Assembly: GCA_021404985.1 (NCBI GenBank)
Contig: QWHP01000178.1
Span: 1 to 10,357 of the forward strand
DNA length: 10,357 nt
From: Actinobacteria bacterium ATB1
GTDB lineage: Bacteria; Actinomycetota; Acidimicrobiia; UBA2766
Direction of reading: 5' to 3'
Shown here: piece by piece, positions 1 to 7,174 of the stretch
Layout of the letters: the number at the start of each line of letters is the position of its first letter
Position numbering within the stretch: position 1 is the first letter of the stretch
The notes under the pieces: model-generated
What the model was told of the DNA's origin: nothing
The model's input: the letters and a program-made list of their open reading frames with translations, nothing else
Databases searched by the model: none
Program-made: the position numbers and the translations under genes

Positions 1-690
1 CAACGCGTTGAGCATCCGTACGAGCGGGCTCTGCCAGCCGAGCTGCCGGGCGGTCCGGCCCAGGACCGAGAAGGTGCTCGCCGCATGCGTTCCGGAGTGT
101 GGAGTCCCGATCGTCACCACGTCCAGCACCCTCTCGTCTCCGCCGAGCATCTGCACGTAGTAGCGCGCGACGAGGCCCCCCATCGAGTGCCCCACGACGT
201 GAACGAACGGCTGCCCGGTCGCCTCGCAGATCAGCTCGACTCGCGCCCTGAGCCGCGCCGCGACATAGGGGATGTCCTGCAACCAGGGGTTGAAATTGAG
301 GGTGTAGACGTTGTGGAGGCCGACATGGCGCATTCGGTTCCTGAGCAGCCAGTACCCGCTCCTGTTGTGGGCGTAGCCGTGGACGAGGACGACCGGTATC
401 TCGTATGTGGCAGGGCTGAGGTGGAAGCCGGGATTGCGCAGAGGGCTCGGGCCCCGGTGCCGGATGGGCGCGTGCTCCAGCGCCTCGTCGAGGACTCTCA
501 GCGGATAGGCGGCCGCGGCCAGAAGCGTGCCGGTGATCTCACGGCCGATCGCTTGCCAGGTGGTGAGCTGGCCCAACTCGGACAGCGCCCCGACGGTCGC
601 GGCCAAGAGGCCGAATCCTCCGTCCCCAGTGGTATCTCGGCGACCTGTCAAGCGTCTCACTCCCTCGAAGAAGTGATTCGGCAGGGACAC
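1..690 (-). CDS. Alpha/beta-hydrolase, triacylglycerol lipase/esterase type (C-terminus cut by window edge)
   Basis: Probable lipase or esterase that hydrolyses carboxylic esters. The 230 residues in the window read V-V-L-V-H-G-Y at about 100-106, the oxyanion-hole HG of lipases. The nucleophile elbow G-H-S-M-G-G follows with Ser169, then T-I-G-T-P-H-S-G-T at about 188-196, a segment typical of bacterial lipases related to PGAP1-like and LipA-type enzymes. The acid and histidine of the triad should lie beyond the left edge. The GTG start at 688-690 is chosen because GGAGGGT lies six bases upstream and an in-frame stop is at 694-696. No clear signal peptide is seen; residues 25-70 are Ala/Leu/Gly-rich and might associate with membrane. 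It lies 111 bases downstream of the lipoprotein gene on the same strand, so it may be the third gene of that operon or have its own promoter. Substrate unknown. Confidence 0.85.
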   Translation of the reverse strand, partial: MSLPNHFFEGVRRLTGRRDTTGDGGFGLLAATVGALSELGQLTTWQAIGREITGTLLAAAAYPLRVLDEALEHAPIRHRGPSPLRNPGFHLSPATYEIPVVLVHGYAHNRSGYWLLRNRMRHVGLHNVYTLNFNPWLQDIPYVAARLRARVELICEATGQPFVHVVGHSMGGLVARYYVQMLGGDERVLDVVTIGTPHSGTHAASTFSVLGRTARQLGWQSPLVRMLNAL

Positions 691-695
691 GTCTC

Positions 696-702
696 ACCCT
701 CC
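696..702 (-). promoter_or_regulatory. Ribosome binding site of the lipase gene
   Basis: The minus strand reads GGAGGGT, then six bases, then GTG at 690. This fixes the GTG start. The rest of the 691-801 gap holds an 8-base direct repeat ATCCATGT (709-716 and 723-730), a -10-like TAACTT on the minus strand (746-751) without a convincing -35, and a weak 5-bp stem (781-799). Confidence 0.6.
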
Positions 703-801
703 GGCGAGATCCATGTCCGTGCATCCATGTGGGTCGTGGGCCAAGAAGTTAGTGCTGGGCAGCGGCAAACGCGCGACACCCCGGGCAGGCCGCACCCGGA
801 G

Positions 802-1587
802 TCATCCGGGGGTCGCAGAGACGAGGAGGTCCTGGACGCGACGCTCGATCTCGTAGACGGAGAGTTGCGCGTCCGTGGAGTCGTCGGTGCGAACTGAGAT
901 CCCGAGCTGCCACGAGACCCAGAGGACGTAAGTGCCGGAGGTCGAGAGGCCCTCACCGTCGATCGTGTTCTCGACCCGGACCCTCAGCGTGGGCAGCGTG
1001 GACCCGTCTGCCAGAGCGGTGTCTTCCTCGGCCTCCGCGACAGCGCGGTAGTGGATCTGGCCGTTCTCGCAGTCGACGCGGTCCTCCCAGGTGTCCCCGG
1101 CGCCGGCTCCGTTCGGGAAGATCCTCACCGGCCGGGCCGGCTTGCAGACGAACGAACGCTTCGACCCCGCTACGGAGATGTCGGTCTCGTAGCCGACCAG
1201 GAAGAGACCATCGGGCGCGTACAGGAGCGTCTGCTCGATGCGGTCACCGCTTCCGTCGAGATGCTTCTGGACCTGGAAGAACCCCTCCGGGCGCTGCTGT
1301 GGCGCCGCAACCTCGAGGGTCCCGTGCCGCGGAATCGGTTTGGGGTCGGTGCCTTGGTCGAGGACATGGGTCGTTCCCTCCTGAACGAACGTGTACGTGC
1401 CCTCGGGCGGCGGCCGTTCGATGCTGATTTTTCCACTGGTTCGGCCCTGGGGTGCATCGAATGCGGCGGGTCGTGTCGTGGTCGTGATCGCGGTCTCTTC
1501 CGAGGCGGGTGGGGCGTCGCCACCACATGCGGGAACCATCAGGAGCATGCACACCAGAGACACGGATGTTCTCCTGCCATCCTTCAT
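802..1587 (-). CDS. Putative secreted lipoprotein of unknown function
   Basis: 261 residues. The N-terminus has a short basic stretch (K2, R5, R6), a hydrophobic core and a lipobox-like V-P-A-C with Cys21. A Thr/Pro/Ala-rich linker follows to about residue 45. This is the layout of a lipoprotein anchored to the outer face of the membrane, although Pro before the Ala-Cys is less usual. The mature part (about 50-255) looks like an all-beta domain with two further Cys residues (in F-V-C-K-P and V-D-C-E-N) that could pair. I do not recognise a family. The ATG overlaps the stop of the upstream carboxyltransferase gene (ATGA) and has no strong Shine-Dalgarno site, so translation is probably coupled. 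The genomic link to the carboxyltransferase does not by itself suggest a role. Confidence 0.8.
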   Translation of the reverse strand: MKDGRRTSVSLVCMLLMVPACGGDAPPASEETAITTTTRPAAFDAPQGRTSGKISIERPPPEGTYTFVQEGTTHVLDQGTDPKPIPRHGTLEVAAPQQRPEGFFQVQKHLDGSGDRIEQTLLYAPDGLFLVGYETDISVAGSKRSFVCKPARPVRIFPNGAGAGDTWEDRVDCENGQIHYRAVAEAEEDTALADGSTLPTLRVRVENTIDGEGLSTSGTYVLWVSWQLGISVRTDDSTDAQLSVYEIERRVQDLLVSATPG

Positions 1588-3053
1588 AACGTATCAAGGT
1601 AGCGGGCGCCCACGGTCCTCCAGCGCTCCAGGCGGCGCTCCGTGAGCTCTCCCCCGCCGTCCGCCGCTGTCAAGCGGTCGAGCCAGGCTGCCACGGTGTC
1701 TGCGAGATCATCGACTTGCGCGGGTGCGATCGCATCCGCCACGCCGAGCTCGACAGCGTCACGATCCCGCACCTTGAGCATCTCCGCGAGCTCCGCGGCG
1801 CTTGTGCTCCCTCGGCGGAGGATCGTTGCCGCAGCCGATGGAGCGATCACCGAGAAGACGGTCCCGCGCTGCATCAGCAAGACGTCCCCTGCGCCGAGGG
1901 CCAGGGCACCGCCACTGCCACCCTCTCCGACACAGACCGATACGATGGGGGTCGAGCAGCCGAGCAGGGTGGCCATGAGGGCCGAGATTGCGGGTACGAG
2001 GCCTGCCCTCTCCTCGGCGGGCGCGGGGTCTGCGCCGGGTGTGTCGACCAAGGTGACGACGGGAAGGCCGAGCTTCTGCGCGAGGTCGGCGGCTCGTGAC
2101 GCGAGGCGGAATCCGGCCGCCCGTGTTCGGCCTCCGGCTTTGTGGCGATCCTGACCGATCACCACGACCGGTCGCCCTCGCCAGCGGCCCAGACCTGCGA
2201 CCACGCTCGGATCCGTACCCCCCGAGCGGTCACCGGAGAGACGTGTGAAGTCCGTGACCACCGATTCGACGATTCCACGTGCGCCGGGCAGCTCACCGAG
2301 ACGCACGGCTTCGAGCATCTCCCAGGCCGAACCACCGGCGGGTGGGATCTCGGCCAGCGTGAGCTCGGTCGGGACCGGTACCGGATCTGGCTCGAGTCCT
2401 CGCAGCAGGGTCGCCACTCGGTCTCGGACCTCGTCGAAGGACACCACCGCGTCCACCACTCCCGAGGCAACGGCCGCCTGAGGGGTGTGGGTGTCGAGAG
2501 GCAGCGGTTCCCCGAGCACGTGCTCGGCCACCCGTGGACCGGCGAACCCCACGGTGGCTCCCAGCTCGGCAAGGATCAGGTCGGCTCTCGACCCGAACGA
2601 TGCCCACATGCCTCCCGCTGTCGGGTTGGCGCAGACGGTGACCTGCGGTAGCCCTCGACGCGCGTGTGTCTCGGCAGCTGCAACCGTCTTGGGCATCTGT
2701 GCGAGCGAGATGAGGCCCTCCTGCATGCGGGCCCCACCGCTCGCCAGAACGGTGACTACGGGAAGAGAACGATCTGCGGCCCGTTCGAAGGCACGGGCGA
2801 CCTTCTCACCCACGGCTGCTCCCATGGAGCCGCCGAAGAACTCGAAGGCCGAGGCGACAACGGCGACAGGGCGGCCACCGCACGCACCGACGCCCGTCAC
2901 GAGGGCCTCGTCGTAGCCCGTCCGTTCGCGAGCCTCTTCGAGCTGGTGGGGATAGCCGGGGAAGGCGATCGGGTCGGATCCGACGAGATCCTCGTCCCAA
3001 GGCTCCTCCAGACCGTTGTCGCACAGGAGCTCGATACGTCGGTCCAGGTTCAC
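1584..3053 (-). CDS. Fused acetyl-CoA carboxylase-type carboxyltransferase (beta-alpha, AccD-AccA like)
   Basis: Transfers the carboxyl group from carboxybiotin to acetyl-CoA or a related acyl-CoA, the second half-reaction of the carboxylase in fatty-acid synthesis. From the GTG at 3053 it has 489 residues. The beta half carries F-F-G-G-S-M-G (72-78), A-S-G-G-A-R-M-Q-E-G (104-113) and P-T-A-G-G (144-148). The alpha half carries G-R-P-V-V-V-I-G (294-301), D-T-P-G-A-D-P (337-343) and G-E-G-G-S-G-G-A-L-A (376-385). These match AccD and AccA rather than PccB-type subunits. The four-Cys zinc ribbon of E. coli AccD is absent, as is usual in fused forms. An ATG at 3149 would add 32 unrelated residues and overlap the divergent gene, so the GTG is preferred; homology begins just after it. 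No Shine-Dalgarno site precedes the GTG, but a TAnnnT hexamer lies 7 bases away, suggesting a leaderless transcript. The biotin-carrier and biotin-carboxylase genes are not in the window. Propionyl-CoA as substrate cannot be excluded given the neighbours. Confidence 0.88.
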   Translation of the reverse strand: MNLDRRIELLCDNGLEEPWDEDLVGSDPIAFPGYPHQLEEARERTGYDEALVTGVGACGGRPVAVVASAFEFFGGSMGAAVGEKVARAFERAADRSLPVVTVLASGGARMQEGLISLAQMPKTVAAAETHARRGLPQVTVCANPTAGGMWASFGSRADLILAELGATVGFAGPRVAEHVLGEPLPLDTHTPQAAVASGVVDAVVSFDEVRDRVATLLRGLEPDPVPVPTELTLAEIPPAGGSAWEMLEAVRLGELPGARGIVESVVTDFTRLSGDRSGGTDPSVVAGLGRWRGRPVVVIGQDRHKAGGRTRAAGFRLASRAADLAQKLGLPVVTLVDTPGADPAPAEERAGLVPAISALMATLLGCSTPIVSVCVGEGGSGGALALGAGDVLLMQRGTVFSVIAPSAAATILRRGSTSAAELAEMLKVRDRDAVELGVADAIAPAQVDDLADTVAAWLDRLTAADGGGELTERRLERWRTVGARYLDTL

Positions 3054-3060
3054 CCACAAG

Positions 3061-3066
3061 ACACTA
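3061..3066 (-). promoter_or_regulatory. Candidate -10 element for the carboxyltransferase gene (leaderless)
   Basis: The minus strand reads TAGTGT, then seven bases, then the GTG at 3053. This would place transcription start at or next to the start codon. No good -35 was found, so the element rests on position and the TAnnnT pattern alone. Confidence 0.35.
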
Positions 3067-3104
3067 CGGCTGTGTCCCAATGGTGGCGAAACACCGCGCA
3101 CGGC

Positions 3105-3110
3105 TACTTT
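3105..3110 (+). promoter_or_regulatory. Candidate -10 element for the cobalamin-binding gene (leaderless)
   Basis: TACTTT is followed by seven bases (CCAGCCC) and the GTG at 3118. There is no purine-rich ribosome site in the gap, and the -10 position predicts transcription from the start codon itself. The -35 is weak (TGGTGG at 3081-3086, 18-base spacer). Confidence 0.35.
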
Positions 3111-3117
3111 CCAGCCC

Positions 3118-3540
3118 GTGCAGCGCAGGTATCGAGTGGTCATCGCCAAACCGGGACTCGACGGACATGATCGGGGAGCAAAGGTGATCGCTCGCGCTCT
3201 GCGCGATGCCGGGTTCGAGGTGATCTACACCGGCCTGCACCAGTCGCCCGAGCAGGTCGTCGAGGCTGCCCTCCAGGAGGACGCAGACGCAGTCGGGCTC
3301 TCCGTCCTGTCCGGGGCCCACATGACCCTCTTCCCGGTCGTCGTCGATGGGCTGCGCGATGCGGGCCTGGGGGACGTTCTCGTGTTCGGTGGCGGAATCA
3401 TCCCAGAGGGTGACATCGAGCCGCTCGAGGCGGCCGGCATGGCGCGGATCTTCACACCCGGTGCCCCTCTCACGGAGATCTGCGACTGGCTCGAGGCGTC
3501 ACTCGACGAGCGGGAGACCGAGCGAAAGCGGGAAGCCTGA
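3118..3540 (+). CDS. Cobalamin-binding subunit, methylmalonyl-CoA mutase C-terminal type
   Basis: 140 residues, the usual length of a free-standing B12-binding domain that pairs with a separate mutase large subunit. It has the base-off/His-on signature D15-x-H17-x-x-G20 (in G-L-D-G-H-D-R-G), with His17 the expected lower cobalt ligand. The S-V-L-S-G loop (62-66) and the glycine-rich V-F-G-G-G-I-I-P stretch wrap the nucleotide tail in this family. In complex with a catalytic subunit it would help rearrange (R)-methylmalonyl-CoA to succinyl-CoA, or act with a related acyl-CoA mutase. GTG at 3118 is chosen because the Rossmann-like domain begins two to three residues later; upstream in-frame ATGs overlap the divergent gene. 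The last residues are charged (E-R-E-T-E-R-K-R-E-A). sucC starts 60 bases downstream on the same strand, fitting use of the succinyl-CoA product. The partner large subunit must be encoded elsewhere. Confidence 0.88.
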   Translation: MQRRYRVVIAKPGLDGHDRGAKVIARALRDAGFEVIYTGLHQSPEQVVEAALQEDADAVGLSVLSGAHMTLFPVVVDGLRDAGLGDVLVFGGGIIPEGDIEPLEAAGMARIFTPGAPLTEICDWLEASLDERETERKREA

Positions 3541-3584
3541 CCCCGGTGAGCCGGGCGCCACATTCGGGACAACTTCGGGAACAG

Positions 3585-3597
3585 AAGGGAGCGGAGG
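3585..3597 (+). promoter_or_regulatory. Ribosome binding site of sucC
   Basis: The purine-rich stretch AAGGGAGCGGAGG ends three bases before the TTG at 3601. It supports this rare start codon. The rest of the 60-base gap holds a small CCCGG/CCGGG stem with a four-base loop (3542-3555) and two copies of TTCGGGA, with no T-tract or clear promoter. Confidence 0.55.
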
Positions 3598-3600
3598 AAA

Positions 3601-4716
3601 TTGGACCTCCTCGAATACCAGGGCAAGCAACTGCTCGCCGATGCCGGCGTGCCCACACCGGCGGGTGACCACGCCAACACGGTGGACGACGCGGTCGCCG
3701 TGGCAGACCGGATCGGATACCCGGTTGCGATCAAAGCCCAAGTCCAGGTCGGAGGCCGTGGCAAGGCAGGTGGCATCAAGGTCGCCGGGAACTCGGAAGA
3801 GGCCCGCGAGCACGCGTCCGGCATCCTCGGCATGGACATCAAGGGGCATACGGTCCTGAGGCTCTGGATCGAGCCCGCAGCCGAGATCGCAGCGGAGTTC
3901 TATGCGAGCTTCACGGGCATGGTGTCGGCCGAAGGCGGGGTCGAGATCGAGGAGGTCGCCGCCGCGAACCCCGATGCCATCGCACGCGTGCACATCGACC
4001 CGATGCTCGGGTTCCATCCCTATCACGCGACGAACCTCGTCTATCGGGGCGGTATCCCCGCGGAACACCGCAGGGGCGTGTCCGAAGTCCTCACCCAGAT
4101 GTTCGCTGCATTCGAGTCGCTCGACGCTGAGCTCCTCGAGGTGAATCCCCTGATCGTCACGACCAGCGGGGATGTCGTGGCACTCGACGCCAAGGTGACG
4201 CTCGACGAGAACGCAGAGTTCCGCCAGGAGCTCGAACGATTCCGCGAGATTTTCGCGACCGACCCACAGGAGAGGGCTGCTAAGGAGAAGGGGCTCAACT
4301 ACATCAAGCTCCAGGGTCAGGTCGGCGTCATCGGCAACGGTGCGGGGCTCGTGATGTCGACGCTTGACGTGGTCGCGCAGGCGGGAGGGAAGGCAGCCAA
4401 TTTCCTCGACGTCGGTGGTGGGGCGAGTGCCGAGTTCATCGCCAACTCCCTCGAGGTCGTCTCCTCCGATCCGCAGGTGAAGTCGATCCTCGTCAACATC
4501 TTCGGAGGGATTACACGGGGCGAGGAGGTCGCGAACGGGATCGTCGCTGCCCTCGACGAGGTCGACATCCCGCAGCCCATCGTTGTCCGGCTCGACGGGA
4601 CGAACGCAGCCGAAGGACGCCAGATCCTCGGAGACAACCCGAAGCCCAACCTCCACTCGGCGACCACGATGCTCGAAGCAGCGGCAGAGGCCGTCCGACT
4701 CGCACAAGGAGCGTGA
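3601..4716 (+). CDS. sucC: Succinyl-CoA synthetase (ADP/GDP-forming) beta subunit
   Basis: Beta subunit of succinate-CoA ligase, which with SucD interconverts succinyl-CoA, phosphate and NDP with succinate, CoA and NTP in the citric acid cycle. It has 371 residues, slightly shorter than the roughly 388 of E. coli SucC. The family N-terminus D-L-L-E-Y-Q-G-K-Q-L-L is followed by an ATP-grasp domain with Lys45 and the G-G-R-G-K-A-G-G loop (51-58). Further on are L-E-V-N-P-L with D-A-K-V-T-L-D-E-N (metal and nucleotide site), N-G-A-G-L-V-M-S-T-L-D and F-L-D-V-G-G-G-A, and near the C-terminus the conserved N-I-F-G-G-I-T-R. The TTG start is accepted because it sits exactly where SucC proteins begin and follows a strong ribosome site. 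sucD begins 3 bases after the stop. Nucleotide preference cannot be read from the sequence. Confidence 0.97.
   Translation: MDLLEYQGKQLLADAGVPTPAGDHANTVDDAVAVADRIGYPVAIKAQVQVGGRGKAGGIKVAGNSEEAREHASGILGMDIKGHTVLRLWIEPAAEIAAEFYASFTGMVSAEGGVEIEEVAAANPDAIARVHIDPMLGFHPYHATNLVYRGGIPAEHRRGVSEVLTQMFAAFESLDAELLEVNPLIVTTSGDVVALDAKVTLDENAEFRQELERFREIFATDPQERAAKEKGLNYIKLQGQVGVIGNGAGLVMSTLDVVAQAGGKAANFLDVGGGASAEFIANSLEVVSSDPQVKSILVNIFGGITRGEEVANGIVAALDEVDIPQPIVVRLDGTNAAEGRQILGDNPKPNLHSATTMLEAAAEAVRLAQGA
4706..4711 (+). promoter_or_regulatory. Ribosome binding site of sucD inside the end of sucC
   Basis: AAGGAG lies within the last codons of sucC, eight bases before the GTG at 4720. It fixes the GTG start and shows the two subunits are translated from one message. 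Confidence 0.7.
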
Positions 4717-4719
4717 TCT

Positions 4720-5586
4720 GTGGCCATCTACGTCGATGCGAACACCAAGGTCGTCGTCTCGGGGTTGACCGGCAAGGAGGGCAGGTTCCACGCCCTTCGC
4801 AATCGTGCCTACGGAACACAGGTCGTGGCCGGAGTCACGCCCGGAAAGGGCGGCCAGGATGTCGAGGGGATCCCCGTATTCGACACGATTGCCGAAGCGG
4901 TCAAGGAAACGGGCGCAAACACGTCGCTCGTCTTTGTGCCGCCACGGTTCGCTACAGACGCGTGCTATGAAGCCGCAGACGCGAATGTCGACCTGATCGT
5001 CTGCATCACAGAGGGGATCCCGGTCCACGACGAGGCGCCTCTCTACTCGTACCTCCGGTACAGGGACGTGCCCATGATCGGGCCGAACTGTCCGGGTGTC
5101 TTGACGCCCGGAGTGGCGAACGTGGGCATCATGCCGACCGAGATCGCGACACCGGGTCGCGTCGGACTCGTCAGCAGGTCCGGCACCCTGACCTACCAGG
5201 TGGTCCACGAGTTGACCCAGAAGGGGATCGGGCAGTCGACCTGCGTCGGGATCGGTGGCGACCCGTTCATCGGCCAGTTCCACATCGACGTCGCGAGGCG
5301 CTTCAACGACGACCCAGACACCGACGCGATCGTCATGATCGGCGAGATCGGGGGCGACGAGGAGGAGCGCTGTGCCGCCTTCATCGCCGCGCACGTCGAC
5401 AAGCCGGTGTTCGGGTACGTGGCGGGTTTCGAGGCACCTCCCGGGAAGAAGATGGGGCACGCCGGCGCCATCATCTCGGGCTCGAAGGGCACGGCACAGG
5501 CCAAGGCCGAGGCGCTCGAGGAGGCCGGGGTCGCCGTCGGGCGGAACCCGAGCGAGGTGGCCGAACTCGCCGCAGCACGCATGTGA
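4720..5586 (+). CDS. sucD: Succinyl-CoA synthetase alpha subunit
   Basis: 288 residues, the normal SucD length. The N-terminal CoA-binding Rossmann domain has G-L-T-G-K-E-G-R-F-H (15-24) and later C-I-T-E-G-I-P. The ligase half has I-G-P-N-C-P-G, S-R-S-G-T-L-T-Y, and G-G-D-P-F-I-G where E. coli has the same loop. The active-site His247 lies in K-M-G-H-A-G-A-I-I-S-G and is the residue that carries the phosphate during catalysis (equivalent to His246 of E. coli). All key residues are present. It forms the heteromeric enzyme with the product of the gene three bases upstream. GTG start with AAGGAG at 4706-4711. Confidence 0.97.
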   Translation: MAIYVDANTKVVVSGLTGKEGRFHALRNRAYGTQVVAGVTPGKGGQDVEGIPVFDTIAEAVKETGANTSLVFVPPRFATDACYEAADANVDLIVCITEGIPVHDEAPLYSYLRYRDVPMIGPNCPGVLTPGVANVGIMPTEIATPGRVGLVSRSGTLTYQVVHELTQKGIGQSTCVGIGGDPFIGQFHIDVARRFNDDPDTDAIVMIGEIGGDEEERCAAFIAAHVDKPVFGYVAGFEAPPGKKMGHAGAIISGSKGTAQAKAEALEEAGVAVGRNPSEVAELAAARM

Positions 5587-5667
5587 AGTTCGACTCCCCC
5601 CTGCACCCGGTGGGTTCGGGGACAAAGCCTCCACTAGGTTCGGCGGCGTGCCGGTCGAGGGGGAGTC

Positions 5668-7068
5668 ATGACGCTGCACGAGATGGCTGCCTGGGAGCAG
5701 GCGGACGGGGTCAGGTCGGGAGAGGTCAAGGCCGAGGAGCTCCTCGACCACTACCTGACACGAATCGAGGAAGGCAACGATGCGCTCAATGCCTTCTACT
5801 TCGTCGACGAGGGCGCGGCTCGCTCCGCGGCCAGAAAGGTCGACGCTGCCGTTGCCGCGGGTGAGGATCCCGGGGTCTGGGCCGGGGTTCCGATCGGCAT
5901 CAAGGAGCTCGAGGACGTCGCCGGCTGGCCCTCGGAGCAGGGCTCGCTCCTCTTCGAGGGGCACGTGGCCGACGCAGATTCCACCCAGGTCGGGCGGCTG
6001 CGGTCGGCCGGGGCAGTCCTGGTCGGCAAGACCACCTCTCCCGAGCTGGGTGCCGTGGCGTTCACGCGCACCAAGCTCCACGGGACGACAAGGAATCCCT
6101 GGAACCACGAACGTACGCCCGGTGGGTCGAGCGGCGGAACCGCCGCCGCCGTGGCGGCGGGACTGGTCCCCATCGCGTCCGCCTCCGACGGTGGCGGTTC
6201 GATCCGTATCCCGGCTTCGTACTGCGGCCTCTACGGTCTCAAGACCACTTTCGGGCGTATCCCCGACGGGCCGGGTGTTCCCTCCATCACGAATACGAGT
6301 GTTCTCGGTTGCGAGTCCCGTACCGTGCGGGACACGGCGCGTTGGCTCGACTCCGTGGTCGGCCCCGACGGGGTCTCCTACCTCTCGCTCCCCGGTCCCG
6401 GCTACTCGTACGAGGAGCGGCTGGGCACGCTCGACCTCGCCGGCCTGCGGGTCGCCTGGTCTCCCGACCTCGGTTACGCGACCGTCGACCCCGAGGTTTC
6501 GGAGACCGTCCGTGGTGCGGCTTTCGAGCTCGTCGACGCGGCAGGGTTGGAGCTCGTCGACCGGCCCGTTGCTCTCCATGATCCCGGCCCGGCGTGGAGC
6601 GTGCTCGGTGCCGCCGATGCGTGCCGGGAGCTCAGCTTCGCGCATCCCGACCGTCTCGAGGAGCTCACGCCGGTGGTCAGAATGGGTCTCGAGTGGGCGA
6701 TGCAGGCCCACGTGCGTGAGATCGGCCGGGCGATGGAGGCTCGTTACCGGGTGATCGAGGCGGTGGCGAACCTCTTCGAGGATGTGGACGTGCTCATAAC
6801 ACCGGCGACGCCCAACACGGCATTCGCGGCGGAGGGTCCGATGCCGACGGAGATCGCCGCGAGGAAGGTGCCCCCCACCATGTCGGCGGCCTTCACGATC
6901 CCGTTCAACCTGAGCGGGAACACCGCCGCATCAGTACCGGTCGGCTTCGACTCGGACGGACTCCCCATCGGCCTTCAGATAGTCTGCCGCCGTCTCGAGG
7001 AGGACCGAGTCCTCGAGCTGTCGCACGTACTCGAGAGGTTGCGCCCGTGGCCGCAGCTCGCACGCTGA
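5668..7068 (+). CDS. Amidase-signature family hydrolase
   Basis: 466 residues, normal length for this family, which hydrolyses amide bonds to a carboxylate and ammonia or amine. The Ser-cisSer-Lys triad is visible: Lys79 in I-G-I-K-E-L, Ser154 in P-G-G-S-S-G-G, and nucleophile Ser178 in D-G-G-G-S-I-R-I-P-A, followed by Y-C-G-L-Y-G-L-K. The C-terminus has the usual N-L-S-G-N-T-A-A-S-V-P and G-L-P-I-G-L-Q-I-V. No gatB or gatC is nearby, so a stand-alone amidase is more likely than the GatA subunit of the tRNA amidotransferase. The ATG at 5668 follows a GAGGGGGA stretch (5657-5664). It is 81 bases downstream of sucD; a TAGGTT hexamer at 5635-5640 could be a -10, but its -35 is poor, so read-through from sucCD and an own promoter are both open. 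Substrate unknown. Confidence 0.93.
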   Translation: MTLHEMAAWEQADGVRSGEVKAEELLDHYLTRIEEGNDALNAFYFVDEGAARSAARKVDAAVAAGEDPGVWAGVPIGIKELEDVAGWPSEQGSLLFEGHVADADSTQVGRLRSAGAVLVGKTTSPELGAVAFTRTKLHGTTRNPWNHERTPGGSSGGTAAAVAAGLVPIASASDGGGSIRIPASYCGLYGLKTTFGRIPDGPGVPSITNTSVLGCESRTVRDTARWLDSVVGPDGVSYLSLPGPGYSYEERLGTLDLAGLRVAWSPDLGYATVDPEVSETVRGAAFELVDAAGLELVDRPVALHDPGPAWSVLGAADACRELSFAHPDRLEELTPVVRMGLEWAMQAHVREIGRAMEARYRVIEAVANLFEDVDVLITPATPNTAFAAEGPMPTEIAARKVPPTMSAAFTIPFNLSGNTAASVPVGFDSDGLPIGLQIVCRRLEEDRVLELSHVLERLRPWPQLAR

Positions 7069-7091
7069 CCGTGCGGCCCTGAAAGCAGCCA

Positions 7092-7144
7092 GCCACCTGG
7101 GCGGATTCAGACATCATAGAGGTGCTTCGATTCGCCCAGGTGGC
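7092..7144. terminator. Inverted repeat between convergent genes, candidate bidirectional terminator
   Basis: Perfect 12-bp arms GCCACCTGGGCG (7092-7103) and CGCCCAGGTGGC (7133-7144) enclose a 29-base loop. The repeat sits between the amidase stop (7068) and the repeat-protein stop (7177), which face each other. There is no T-tract on either side, so classical intrinsic termination is not proven. A long GC-rich hairpin between convergent genes is nonetheless a common actinobacterial terminator form. Confidence 0.55.
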
Positions 7145-7174
7145 GCTGTTCGTCGGTTTCGTGCCGGATCTTCG

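Noticed and set aside
781..799. CCGGG/CCCGG stem as terminator after the lipoprotein gene
   Set aside because: Only five base pairs with a nine-base loop and no T-tract; common by chance at this GC content.
85..897. A 270-codon plus-strand open frame
   Set aside because: It lies antisense to the lipase and the lipoprotein 3' end. The minus strand reads the lipase G-H-S-M-G-G elbow and oxyanion HG, so this frame is a shadow.
3054..3149. N-terminal extension of the carboxyltransferase to an ATG at 3149
   Set aside because: The added 32 residues have no family similarity and would overlap the start of the divergent cobalamin-binding gene; homology begins right after the GTG at 3053.
3499..6711. 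A 1070-codon open frame on the minus strand
   Set aside because: It is antisense to sucC, sucD and the amidase, all of which have clear family motifs on the plus strand. Its translation is Arg/Asp/Gly-rich with no recognisable domain; high-GC codon bias keeps this frame free of stops.
5668..7068. Assignment of the amidase as GatA of the tRNA amidotransferase
   Set aside because: No gatB or gatC adjoins it and the active-site context is shared by many stand-alone amidases, so the gene symbol is withheld.
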